Source: Bacteroidales bacterium
GTDB lineage: Bacteria > Bacteroidota > Bacteroidia > Bacteroidales > UBA932
NCBI GenBank assembly: GCA_028690215.1
Contig: JAQVBQ010000012.1
Span: 1 to 46,605, forward strand
DNA: 46,605 nucleotides
Reading direction: 5' to 3'
In this document: piece by piece, positions 8,344-17,095 of the stretch
How positions within the stretch are numbered: the first letter of the stretch is position 1
How the letters are laid out: the number at the start of each line of letters is the position of its first letter
Notes under the pieces: model-generated
What the model was told of the DNA's origin: nothing
Databases searched by the model: none
The model's input: the letters and a program-made list of their open reading frames with translations, nothing else
Position numbers and translations under genes: made by a program

Positions 8344-9816
8344 TTATTTCATTTTAACATTCACAAGCGATCCCAAAAACCTCTCTACTCCAACCTGCAT
8401 CACTGATGTTCTTGCCGGATAGTTGTTTGTAAGAATTGCAAAATAGTAGTAATCTCCCCCTTTTCTCTCGACATATCCTGCATAGCACCTGACATTGGAC
8501 AGTGAACCGCTTTTTGCGTGTATCCTTGATTTAGTGCCACTCTCAACATCCTTTAGAACGCTTTTTAATGTGCCGGGACCTCCCGGTTGTGGAAGGGCTC
8601 CGATGAATTCAGCAAAGTTACTCATTTCTTTCATCCTTGCGAAATATTTACAGAAAAATCGAGCAGAGACATAATTCTGTCTGGATAACCCACTTCCATC
8701 AACCTGAGTATATCCTCTCAGTGGCAGACCCATGCCGGCAAGCAATCTTTTTGCAGCTACAGCAGATGAGTCATAAGAACCGACACCGGTCATCTGTTTG
8801 CCTACCATTTTGAACAGTGTCTCAGCGTAAAAGTTGTTGCTTATTCTGTTGGTTACGTTGATAATTGAGATAAGTCTCGGAGAGTACGTCTCTCCAATAA
8901 TTACAAGCTCCTCCTGAGGTGGAGCAGGTATCTCTGATATATCAGCTATTCCGGAGGTGCATTCAACCCCTTTTGAGGCAAGAAAAAGCCTGAACTCCTC
9001 TGCACACATCAGTGGCGCGAATTTGCTGGAGCCTATCAGTGTATAACTCTCTTTGCCGGCACCGAGACTTCCTTTGAACTCTCCAACCTTAGCCAAATCT
9101 GAGATAAAGTAAGAGCTTCTGTCTCCTGTTCCTTCATTTCCTGTAACAAGCCTATTCTTATAAACCATACCGGGCAGTGACGGGTATACACTACTGAGTT
9201 CAACTGGTTCACCTTTGGCTTTTCCTGGTATAAATGTGAAATACTGAAGATTCTCGCAGAAGGAGAGCCCTGAGGCTGTGCTTCCGTAATATGGTCCCAG
9301 ATTACTCCATGACCAGCTTTCAGGAATTGCCTCATTTACAAAGAACCTGTCATCTCCTATTATGCTTCCAGTAATTTTATTGATGCCGGCCGCTTTTATA
9401 GCTTCATGCCAGAGTGTGAAAATCTTCTCAATTGGTGTTGCTACAGTGTCTTTTGACCCCAGTGTAGGATCGCCTCCCCCGATTATATAAAGATCTCCCT
9501 CAAGTACACCATCGGAAATCTTACCTGAATAGCCGATTCTGGTCTTGAAACGGAAGTCAGGACTGAGAATCTGTAATGCAAGCCCTGTGGATATCGTCTT
9601 CATAGTCGAAGCTGTCAGCAATGGTGCGTCAGGATTCCATGATGCCACAGCTCTTCCCTTACTGTCCATAACCATTATTCCTACAACGGAGTTGCTGAAC
9701 AGAGTGTCTTTTTTCATTTGATTTACATGCCTTTGGATATTCCTATCCTTAGCTAACGAATTGTAAGATGTTGCCAATGCTAAGATTATCAGCAACAACG
9801 AGGCTGGGTTTTTCAT
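8344..9816 (-). CDS. dacB: D-alanyl-D-alanine carboxypeptidase/endopeptidase, PBP4 type
   Basis: 490 residues with a signal peptide (residues 1-22). Peptidase S13 family: it trims or cleaves D-Ala-containing peptidoglycan stem peptides in the periplasm. The three penicillin-binding motifs are visible: SxxK as STMK near residue 69, SxN as SNN near 328, and KTG-type as KSGS near 431. The large insertion between the first two motifs is typical of PBP4. A -7 box TACTTTTG lies 24-31 bp upstream on the minus strand. Together with the downstream aminotransferase it forms a two-gene unit. Confidence 0.93.
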   Translation of the reverse strand: MKNPASLLLIILALATSYNSLAKDRNIQRHVNQMKKDTLFSNSVVGIMVMDSKGRAVASWNPDAPLLTASTMKTISTGLALQILSPDFRFKTRIGYSGKISDGVLEGDLYIIGGGDPTLGSKDTVATPIEKIFTLWHEAIKAAGINKITGSIIGDDRFFVNEAIPESWSWSNLGPYYGSTASGLSFCENLQYFTFIPGKAKGEPVELSSVYPSLPGMVYKNRLVTGNEGTGDRSSYFISDLAKVGEFKGSLGAGKESYTLIGSSKFAPLMCAEEFRLFLASKGVECTSGIADISEIPAPPQEELVIIGETYSPRLISIINVTNRISNNFYAETLFKMVGKQMTGVGSYDSSAVAAKRLLAGMGLPLRGYTQVDGSGLSRQNYVSARFFCKYFARMKEMSNFAEFIGALPQPGGPGTLKSVLKDVESGTKSRIHAKSGSLSNVRCYAGYVERKGGDYYYFAILTNNYPARTSVMQVGVERFLGSLVNVKMK

Positions 9817-9839
9817 TTCTATAAGGTTGGTTGTTTAAG

Positions 9840-9847
9840 CAAAAGTA
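9840..9847 (-). promoter_or_regulatory. Probable -7 box for dacB
   Basis: TACTTTTG on the minus strand matches TAnnTTTG and lies 23 bp upstream of the dacB start. No clear -33 TTG is present at 19-21 nt. Confidence 0.45.
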
Positions 9848-9880
9848 AGGATTTTAATTAATGCATTACGAAATTTTATC

Positions 9881-9888
9881 TACATTTG
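9881..9888 (+). promoter_or_regulatory. Probable -7 box for glnN
   Basis: TACATTTG matches TAnnTTTG, 35 bp upstream of the glnN ATG, divergent from the dacB promoter 34 bp away. No -33 TTG is seen at the expected distance, so activation by a regulator would be plausible but is not shown. Confidence 0.45.
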
Positions 9889-9923
9889 CCAGTCATTAAA
9901 ATCAAAAAATATTTTTCATCAGG

Positions 9924-12113
9924 ATGAGTAGTTTTAGAAAAAGAGCACTGGACGAATTTGCTAGCCACAGAGCTGAGCGTTTTTATGTGGAGGAGAGACC
10001 TGTATCCGAATACTTTGGACAAAAAGTATTTGATGTAGAAAAAATGAGGCGTTATTTATCAGCAGAAGCTTTTGAGGCAGTCCAGCAGGCAATAGGGGAG
10101 GGATTGAAGATAGACAGGAGTATTGCCAATCAGATAGCATCCGGAATGAAATCATGGGCAGTGGAAAATGGTGCAACTCATTATACCCACTGGTTCCATC
10201 CTTTGACAGATGCAACCGCGGAAAAACATGAGGCCTTCGTTGATCCTTCAAAGAATGGTGGTGTGTTTGAAAATTTCAAGGGAGATGCTCTTGTACAACA
10301 GGAACCGGATGCTTCGAGTTTCCCAAACGGAGGATTGAGAAATACTTTTGAAGCAAGGGGTTATACTGCATGGGACCCAACCTCTCCTGCATTCATAATG
10401 GATCAGACTCTCTGTATTCCTACCGTTTTTGTCTCGTACACAGGAGAAGCTCTTGATCATAAAGCCCCACATCTCAAGTCCCTTCAGGCCCTTGACAAAG
10501 CAGCTACAGATCTTTGTCGTCTGTTTGATCACAAAACCAACAGGGTAAATGTCATGCTTGGTATAGAGCAGGAGTATTTTCTTGTAGACGAGGCTTTATA
10601 CAGGGCACGTCCCGATCTGATGCTCTGTAACCGCACACTTATAGGACACACATCTGCGAAGGACCAGCAACTTGAAGATCACTATTTCGGAGCAATTCCT
10701 TCAAGGGTGATGGCCTTTATGAAGGATTTCGAGACAGAGGCATACAAGCTTGGAGTTGTACTTAAAACAAGACACAATGAGGTGGCTCCTAATCAGTTTG
10801 AATTTGCTCCATATTTTGCTGAGGCAAATCTCTCTGTCGACCATAACCTCATGATGATGATCCTTATGAGGAAGATAGCCAAGAAGCACAAACTAAAAGT
10901 AATATTTCACGAGAAACCTTTTGCGGGAGTAAATGGATCCGGTAAGCACTGCAACTGGTCAATGGTTACAAATAACGGAGTGAACCTTTTGTCACCCGGC
11001 AAGACACCAAGGACAAACCTTCAGTTCCTCTCGTTTTTCGTTTCAGTAATAAGGGCTGTATATGAGCACCATCCAATGCTTATGGCCGGTGTGGCAACTC
11101 TCAATAACTCATACAGGCTTGGTGGAAATGAGGCACCTCCTGCTGTAATGTCTGTTTTTGCAGGAAAACTTCTGACATCTGTTTTGGACTCAATAGAGAA
11201 GATGTCTGAAGACGATACTACTTCCCAAGATCAAACACACCATAAACTTGATATTGTCAACAAAATACCTGAAATACTTCCGGATAACACAGATAGAAAC
11301 AGAACCTCTCCTTTTGCCTTTACCGGTAACAGATTTGAGTTCCGTGCCGTAGGTTCATCTGCTAATGTCTCGGCAGCCTTGTATCCTCTAAATGCTGCCG
11401 TAGCTCAACAATTAAAGAGATTCAAGGAGTTGGTGGAGAGTCTCATAAAGGATGGAGTAGATAAGGAAGAGGCATTCCTTAAGGTTATCAGACAGTTCAT
11501 TATTGAATCCAAGAATATAATGTTTGAGGGCAACGGATACAGCCCTGAATGGCATCAGGAGGCTGAAAGAAGGGGCTTGAGAGGAATTAAGGATCTGCCG
11601 TCTGCATTCAAGACATATTTGGAAGAGAACAGTGTGAAACTTTTTGAAGAGACTAGTGTCTTGACAGAGAGAGAGGTGGAGGCGAGATATGAAGTGATGA
11701 ATGAAACTTTCATAAAGAAGTTACAGATTGAGGCCAGGGTACTTGGCGATCTTACTCTCAACCATATAATCCCGACTGCCATAAAATTCCAGAATACGTT
11801 AATAGATAACGTAAGAGGTATTAAGGAGCTCTTTGAGGAGAATGAGTACAAGACAATGTCAGAAAGACAGCTTATAACAATTCGTAAAATCTCCGGTTAT
11901 ATTGAGGTTCTTAGAAAAGAGACAAAGGAGTTGATAGAGGCAAGGAAGGTTGCTAATCAGATTGAGGAGTGTGAAGAGAAGGCGATGCTTTATTCAAATA
12001 CAGTCCTCCCATTGATGTCTAGTATAAGGACAGTTGCAGACAAACTGGAGATGCTGGTTGATGATGAGCTTTGGCCGCTTCCTAAATACAGAGAATTGCT
12101 ATTCTGGAGATAA
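9924..12113 (+). CDS. glnN: Glutamine synthetase type III
   Basis: 729 residues, the size of GSIII (much larger than the about 450 residues of GSI). It makes glutamine from glutamate, ammonia and ATP. The N terminus FGQKVFDVEKMRRYLS is the GSIII-specific region; catalytic-core landmarks are GIEQEYFLVD, KTRHNEVAPNQFEFAP, VNGSGKHCNWSM and an NRTSPFAFTGNRFEFRAVGSS segment. The C-terminal helical region of about 150 residues is also characteristic. It is the first gene of a long plus-strand unit; purM follows 5 nt later, linking glutamine supply to purine synthesis, which consumes it. Confidence 0.97.
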   Translation: MSSFRKRALDEFASHRAERFYVEERPVSEYFGQKVFDVEKMRRYLSAEAFEAVQQAIGEGLKIDRSIANQIASGMKSWAVENGATHYTHWFHPLTDATAEKHEAFVDPSKNGGVFENFKGDALVQQEPDASSFPNGGLRNTFEARGYTAWDPTSPAFIMDQTLCIPTVFVSYTGEALDHKAPHLKSLQALDKAATDLCRLFDHKTNRVNVMLGIEQEYFLVDEALYRARPDLMLCNRTLIGHTSAKDQQLEDHYFGAIPSRVMAFMKDFETEAYKLGVVLKTRHNEVAPNQFEFAPYFAEANLSVDHNLMMMILMRKIAKKHKLKVIFHEKPFAGVNGSGKHCNWSMVTNNGVNLLSPGKTPRTNLQFLSFFVSVIRAVYEHHPMLMAGVATLNNSYRLGGNEAPPAVMSVFAGKLLTSVLDSIEKMSEDDTTSQDQTHHKLDIVNKIPEILPDNTDRNRTSPFAFTGNRFEFRAVGSSANVSAALYPLNAAVAQQLKRFKELVESLIKDGVDKEEAFLKVIRQFIIESKNIMFEGNGYSPEWHQEAERRGLRGIKDLPSAFKTYLEENSVKLFEETSVLTEREVEARYEVMNETFIKKLQIEARVLGDLTLNHIIPTAIKFQNTLIDNVRGIKELFEENEYKTMSERQLITIRKISGYIEVLRKETKELIEARKVANQIEECEEKAMLYSNTVLPLMSSIRTVADKLEMLVDDELWPLPKYRELLFWR

Positions 12114-12118
12114 TTAAT

Positions 12119-13303
12119 ATGGATAATAACACTGAGGCTCAAAGGTATGCACAACGAGGTGTATCCTCTTCAAAGGAGGATGTTCACAGTGCTATAAGAA
12201 GTATTGACAAGGGATTGTTCCCCAATGCTTTTTGCAAAATAGTCCCCGATTTTCTCGGCAATGATCCGGAATATTGCATTGTCATGCATGCTGACGGAGC
12301 AGGGACGAAATCATCGCTTGCTTATGCATACTTCAGGGAGACCGGTGATATGAGCGTCTGGAAAGGTATTGCTCAGGATGCAATCGTGATGAACACCGAT
12401 GATCTTATTTGTGTAGGGGCATGTGACAACATTCTACTTTCCTCTACAATAGGAAGAAACAAACACCGTATAGGGGGAGATGTCATATCTGCCATTATTG
12501 ACGGATCAGGCTCATTTGCCGAGAAGATGACCCAATATGGCATTAATATAATTCTTACAGGAGGCGAGACTGCCGATGTAGGGGACCTGGTTCAGACAAT
12601 AATAGTTGACAGTACAGTATGTGCAAGACTCAAGAGGTCAGAAGTAATCGATAATTCAAATATAAAGCCGGGAGACGTGATTGTAGGTCTCGCATCGTCC
12701 GGCAAGGCTGTATATGAGGATGAATACAACGGGGGAACAGGTAGCAATGGCCTGACCTCGGCAAGACACGATCTTTTCTCATCATATATAGGTCAGAAAT
12801 ATCCGGAGACATACAATAACCAAATCCCGAAAGACCTTGCATATACCGGGACAAAGAGACTGGATGAAATTGAACCTGAGACAGGTGTCACTTACGGGAA
12901 GCTTCTTCTCTCACCTACAAGGACATACGCTCCTATAGTCAAGGAGATACTCTCCTCACACAGACAAAAGATTCATGGCATGGTTCACTGTTCAGGAGGA
13001 GCCCAGACAAAAATTCTGAATTTCATCAATAAGCTTCATGTGGTTAAAGATAATCTTTTCCCGGTTCCTCCACTGTTCCGTGCAATCCAGTTCGAGTCAA
13101 AGACTCCATGGCAGGAGATGTACAAAGTATTTAATATGGGACACCGGTTTGAAATATATACCGATGTAGAGACAGCTGATGAGATTATCAAAATATCAGA
13201 AAGCTACGGAGTTGAGGCTAAGGTTATAGGAAGGGTTGAAGCTGCAAAATTTGCCTCAGTTGACCTGATCACTGAATTTGGAGAGTTCACATATGAGAAA
13301 TAA
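12119..13303 (+). CDS. purM: Phosphoribosylformylglycinamidine cyclo-ligase (AIR synthetase)
   Basis: 394 residues. It closes the imidazole ring of AIR from FGAM and ATP in purine synthesis. Visible landmarks are RYAQRGVS, the ADGAGTKS nucleotide-binding loop, DAIVMNTDDLICVGA, GGETADVGD, the VGLASSGK segment and HCSGGAQTK. It is longer than the about 345-residue E. coli enzyme, as in other Bacteroidota. It starts 5 nt after glnN, and its last codons overlap the start of the racemase-like gene by 11 bp. Confidence 0.95.
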   Translation: MDNNTEAQRYAQRGVSSSKEDVHSAIRSIDKGLFPNAFCKIVPDFLGNDPEYCIVMHADGAGTKSSLAYAYFRETGDMSVWKGIAQDAIVMNTDDLICVGACDNILLSSTIGRNKHRIGGDVISAIIDGSGSFAEKMTQYGINIILTGGETADVGDLVQTIIVDSTVCARLKRSEVIDNSNIKPGDVIVGLASSGKAVYEDEYNGGTGSNGLTSARHDLFSSYIGQKYPETYNNQIPKDLAYTGTKRLDEIEPETGVTYGKLLLSPTRTYAPIVKEILSSHRQKIHGMVHCSGGAQTKILNFINKLHVVKDNLFPVPPLFRAIQFESKTPWQEMYKVFNMGHRFEIYTDVETADEIIKISESYGVEAKVIGRVEAAKFASVDLITEFGEFTYEK

Positions 13304-14732
13304 CAGAGTGTATATCATCATTGCCTTAATGGTGTTAACGGCATGCTCGCCAAAAGATGGCAGCAAGGTATCTTACCAAAGTATTCCGATAGTAACCAAG
13401 GCACTGCAAGATACTACATCTATCTATTATGCTGATTATAAAAGCTATCCGGATGATTTAACAACACTTCCGATAGGCGTTTTTGATTCCGGCACCGGAG
13501 GACTTACAGTCCTTGAGTCTCTTCTGAAGATGGATTGTTTCAACAATGCAACAGGAGCAGAAGGTTCAGACGGAGTTCCTGATTTAGCTTCAGAACAGTT
13601 TACATATCTGGCCGACCAGGCAAATATGCCCTACGGAAACTATGCCTCAGCAGGTAAATTGGATTATTTCAGAGAGCTGGTAGTTAAAGATGCACTTTTT
13701 CTTACAAAAGTGCCGAACCGTTCAAAGATTGTAGTTATCGCATGCAATACTGCAACTGCATATGGTTTGCCTGATGTAAGGGATCTTTTGTCGAAAGGAA
13801 TTCCTGTTGTTTCTGTTATAGGAGTTATTGAAGCCGGTACCAAGGCATCTTTGGATATGATTAATCCGCAGGAGAATGCTGCGATAGGTGTTCTCGCCAC
13901 TGTAGGAACCATATCATCAGGCGGATACCAGAAGACAATTGCAGCAACAGCTTCTGATAGAGGTTATAAAGGCAAACTTGACGTTGTGCCTCAACCTGGG
14001 TTGGGATTTGCCGAAGCAGTAGATATGGAGATAGATTTTGTTGACATGAAGGCATCATCTGTAAGGGACAATTACAGAGGACCATCAATAGGGGAGGACT
14101 CTCTTTCAATTGGTATTAAGATGCTGGATCGTTATAAATTCAGCTTTGCCGGTAATTCGGTTTTATATGAAAAAGAGGGGGATACTTTTACAAAGATTCA
14201 GTTAAACTCAGCTTCAAATTATGCAAGGTTGCATCTTGTGAATCTTATTGAAAGACACAGGCTGAGAAACGGAAATCTTCCGCTGAGGAATATCATTCTG
14301 GGGTGCACCCATTATCCATTTCTGCTTGACACTCTTAAAAAGGTTATCGATGAACTTCGTATATACGAAAAAGATGGTGTCAGGATTTATGAGAAAGTAC
14401 TACCATCAGAAATGGAGTTTATAGACCCTTCAGTATATACTGCAAAAGAGGTTTATGCAAAGCTGAGGGAGCAGGGAATACTTGCAGCTGCTCCGGCCAC
14501 AGACAGGCTTAATGCCTATATCTCAATTCCTGCTTCCGGATTGGATAAGAAAAACCTTGACAAGGATGGAAACCTGACTTATGATTTCAAGTATGGCAGA
14601 GAGGCAGGTAGCGAGGAGCAAAGCGTTGATATTGTACCGTTTTCAATAAAGAATATTAATCCCTACAATCTGCAACGAATCAGGGAGAGGCTTCCTCTGA
14701 CATGGAGTCTTATTGAAAAGAAAATAAAATGA
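13293..14732 (+). CDS. Lipoprotein with a glutamate racemase-like domain
   Basis: 479 residues from the ATG at 13293; a start 15 nt upstream adds five residues without a signal function. The N terminus has a signal segment and lipobox VLTAC with Cys18, then a domain with all MurI landmarks: VFDSGTGG (Asp65, Ser66), MPYG near 112, CNTATAYG (Cys151) and GCTHYPFL (Cys338, His340). MurI interconverts L- and D-glutamate in the cytoplasm and is about 270 residues; this protein has insertions of about 100 residues between the catalytic cysteines and a 130-residue tail. The signal implies an envelope location, which is unusual. Catalysis is likely from the residues; the role is inference. Confidence 0.85.
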   Translation: MRNNRVYIIIALMVLTACSPKDGSKVSYQSIPIVTKALQDTTSIYYADYKSYPDDLTTLPIGVFDSGTGGLTVLESLLKMDCFNNATGAEGSDGVPDLASEQFTYLADQANMPYGNYASAGKLDYFRELVVKDALFLTKVPNRSKIVVIACNTATAYGLPDVRDLLSKGIPVVSVIGVIEAGTKASLDMINPQENAAIGVLATVGTISSGGYQKTIAATASDRGYKGKLDVVPQPGLGFAEAVDMEIDFVDMKASSVRDNYRGPSIGEDSLSIGIKMLDRYKFSFAGNSVLYEKEGDTFTKIQLNSASNYARLHLVNLIERHRLRNGNLPLRNIILGCTHYPFLLDTLKKVIDELRIYEKDGVRIYEKVLPSEMEFIDPSVYTAKEVYAKLREQGILAAAPATDRLNAYISIPASGLDKKNLDKDGNLTYDFKYGREAGSEEQSVDIVPFSIKNINPYNLQRIRERLPLTWSLIEKKIK

Positions 14733-14740
14733 TAAAATAG

Positions 14741-15358
14741 ATGGCATATTCTTCTAACATATCTCATGATGAGCTTGACAACCTTCCGCAGGCCTCATTT
14801 GAAGGGGATATTCATGTGATTGACAATCTTGGGGAAGAGTATGACAACGCAATCTCGTATCTTACCTCTCAGAAAATTATTGGATTTGACACAGAGACAA
14901 AACCAACATTCCAGGCTAATGTCAAGAGAAACAGCGTTTCGCTCCTTCAACTGGCCGGTAGGGATAAGGCCTTTATATTCAGACTAATAAAACTAGGACT
15001 AACAGAGGATCTGTGTTCGATACTCGGATCTAAGAGAATAGCCAAAATAGGCGCCGCAGTTCATGATGATATCCGCGGGTTGCAAAGATTGGCAAAATTT
15101 ACTCCGAGAGGCTTTGTAGATCTTCAGGTAATAGGCAGTAACTGGGGAATCAAAGAGAAGAGTGTCCGCAAGATGGCTGCAATAATTCTGGGAATAAAGG
15201 TTTCTAAATCTCAGCAACTCTCAAATTGGGAGGCTGATATGCTCTCGCATGCACAAGTATTATATGCTGCGACAGATGCATGGGTATGCCAGAAGATGTA
15301 CCTTAAACTTTTAAGTACACCTAAGCTTCCGCCAGAAGAGAAAGAGACAGGACTATGA
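14741..15358 (+). CDS. 3'-5' exonuclease, DEDD family
   Basis: 205 residues forming a single RNase D/WRN-like exonuclease domain without HRDC. Exo I is IIGFDTETKPTF near residue 47 (Asp and Glu ligands), Exo II is KIGAAVHDDIRGL near 102, and the C-terminal Exo III lies in LYAATDAWVCQKMY (Tyr four residues before Asp, the DEDDy arrangement). It would degrade DNA or RNA 3' ends. It overlaps the following methyltransferase gene by 4 bp and follows the racemase gene by 8 nt. Confidence 0.88.
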   Translation: MAYSSNISHDELDNLPQASFEGDIHVIDNLGEEYDNAISYLTSQKIIGFDTETKPTFQANVKRNSVSLLQLAGRDKAFIFRLIKLGLTEDLCSILGSKRIAKIGAAVHDDIRGLQRLAKFTPRGFVDLQVIGSNWGIKEKSVRKMAAIILGIKVSKSQQLSNWEADMLSHAQVLYAATDAWVCQKMYLKLLSTPKLPPEEKETGL

Positions 15359-16554
15359 TAAAAATCTATCTAAAAAAGTCGAGAGAGGAGTCCGTAAAAC
15401 GCTTCCACCCATGGATATTTTCCGGGGCTATACATAAACTGGAGGGAGTTGAAGAGGACGGAGCAATGGCGGCGGTTTACTCTTCAGATGGTAAAGCACT
15501 TGCGGTAGGTCACTATCAGATAGGTTCTATAGCTGTACGTGTGTTGGAATTTCAAACTGATACTCTTCCGGAAAATTTCTGGGAAAAGAGAATTGAGGCA
15601 GCATACAGATTCAGAAGTGTTTTAGGCCTTACAGAAAACGATTCTACAACTGCTTACAGATTGATCCACGGTGAAGGAGACATGCTTCCCGGGCTTATAA
15701 TTGATATTTATAACGATACAGCTGTAATACAGGCACACTCAGCCGGAATGTTCCTTGCCAGAGAGAATATTAAAGAAGCATTAAAAAGGGTTTACGGAAA
15801 AAAACTCAGGGCAGTTTACGATAAAAGCTCATCAACAGCCCCGTTCAAAGCAGGACTTCAGCTATCTGACGGTTATATTTACGGTAACGAGACTCATCCT
15901 GCCTCAATAAAAGAGAATGGTGTCCGTTTCTTTGTGGATTGGTGCAGTGGCCAGAAGACAGGTTTTTTTCTTGATCAGAGAGATAACAGGGAGTTGGTGG
16001 GAAAATACTCAAAGGGTAAGAATCTGCTCAATTTATTCTGTTACACAGGAGGTTTCTCTATGTATGCATTGGCATCAGGTTCTCTCTCCGTAACATCTGT
16101 CGATAGTTCCCGGACAGCAATGGAGATGCTTGAGAAGAACATTGACCTTAATAAGGAGGCAGGAATTGTACTGAATGATGCAAGACACAACTCTGTTTGT
16201 GATGATGCTGTCGAGTATCTGAAAAAGAGCGAAAAGGGGCAATATGACGTCATTGTCGTTGACCCTCCCGCATTCGCAAAACACAGATCCGCCATACCCA
16301 ATGCTTTAAGGGCATATCAGAGGCTTAATGCAGCAGCTATTGATAAAGTCTCTCCCGGAGGGATAGTCTTTACATTCAGCTGTTCTCAGGCAGTGGATAA
16401 GACTGCATTTGCAGAGGCAATATTTTCTGCCGCAGCCCAGACAGGAAGAAGGGTCAGAATATTGCACAGGCTGACACAGCCGGCAGACCATCCTGTCAAT
16501 ATATACCACCCGGAGGGAGAATACCTCAAAGGGCTGGTTATTTATGTGGAGTAA
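15355..16554 (+). CDS. Class I SAM-dependent rRNA methyltransferase, RlmI-like with PUA domain
   Basis: 399 residues. An N-terminal PUA domain (about 1-75, RFHPWIFSGAI is typical) precedes a central domain and a Rossmann methyltransferase with LLNLFCYTGGFSMYA (motif I) and VVDPPAFAKH (motif IV, the DPPAF signature of rRNA and RNA m5C/m2G enzymes). The closest known family is RlmI, which methylates C1962 of 23S rRNA. It overlaps the exonuclease gene by 4 bp (ATGA), so translation is coupled. Confidence 0.9.
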   Translation: MIKIYLKKSREESVKRFHPWIFSGAIHKLEGVEEDGAMAAVYSSDGKALAVGHYQIGSIAVRVLEFQTDTLPENFWEKRIEAAYRFRSVLGLTENDSTTAYRLIHGEGDMLPGLIIDIYNDTAVIQAHSAGMFLARENIKEALKRVYGKKLRAVYDKSSSTAPFKAGLQLSDGYIYGNETHPASIKENGVRFFVDWCSGQKTGFFLDQRDNRELVGKYSKGKNLLNLFCYTGGFSMYALASGSLSVTSVDSSRTAMEMLEKNIDLNKEAGIVLNDARHNSVCDDAVEYLKKSEKGQYDVIVVDPPAFAKHRSAIPNALRAYQRLNAAAIDKVSPGGIVFTFSCSQAVDKTAFAEAIFSAAAQTGRRVRILHRLTQPADHPVNIYHPEGEYLKGLVIYVE

Positions 16555-16559
16555 TTGCA

Positions 16560-16567
16560 TATATTTG
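16560..16567 (+). promoter_or_regulatory. Possible -7 box before the GAF gene
   Basis: TATATTTG matches TAnnTTTG and lies in the 43-bp gap after the methyltransferase gene, 30 bp upstream of the next ATG. No -33 TTG at 19-21 nt. It could add a start point within the operon. Confidence 0.4.
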
Positions 16568-16597
16568 TAATTATCACACATAAATTCTGAAGACAGA

Positions 16598-17083
16598 ATG
16601 GAATCACTTGATGTTTGCAGCGGAAGCAAGAGAGATAAGTATAAGACTCTGCTACCACAAATTGTTTCACTTTTAGAGGGTGAAAATGATATTATTGCCA
16701 ATATGGCAAATATCTCTTCTGCCATTCACTTTACATTCAATAATTTTTGGACAGGATTCTATGTTGTCCGTCCTGACTCTTCGCCCTTTGGAGAGTCTCT
16801 TGTACTGGGCCCGTTCCAGGGACCACTCGCATGTACAAGAATTGCTTATGGCAAAGGTGTTTGCGGAACATCCTGGAAAGAGAATAAAACGATCATTGTC
16901 CCGGATGTCGACCTCTTTCCCGGTCATATTGCCTGCAGTTCACTATCGCGTTCAGAGATCGTGGTTCCTCTTGTCAGAGATGGAAAGGTGATTGCCGTTC
17001 TCGACATAGACAGTAGTGAGGTCGGTACCTATGATGATACTGACAGAGAGTTTCTTGAGATAATAGTGAATAGCATCAAGTGA
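16598..17083 (+). CDS. msrC: GAF-domain free methionine-(R)-sulfoxide reductase
   Basis: 161 residues, a single GAF domain. The three cysteines of the fRMsr family are in place: LACTRI (Cys79), GVCGTSW (Cys89) and HIACSS (Cys113, the catalytic position). The enzyme reduces free Met-(R)-sulfoxide, an oxidant-repair role in the cytoplasm. Length matches the family. It precedes the M1 aminopeptidase by 12 nt. Confidence 0.9.
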   Translation: MESLDVCSGSKRDKYKTLLPQIVSLLEGENDIIANMANISSAIHFTFNNFWTGFYVVRPDSSPFGESLVLGPFQGPLACTRIAYGKGVCGTSWKENKTIIVPDVDLFPGHIACSSLSRSEIVVPLVRDGKVIAVLDIDSSEVGTYDDTDREFLEIIVNSIK

Positions 17084-17095
17084 AAATTTAATAAC

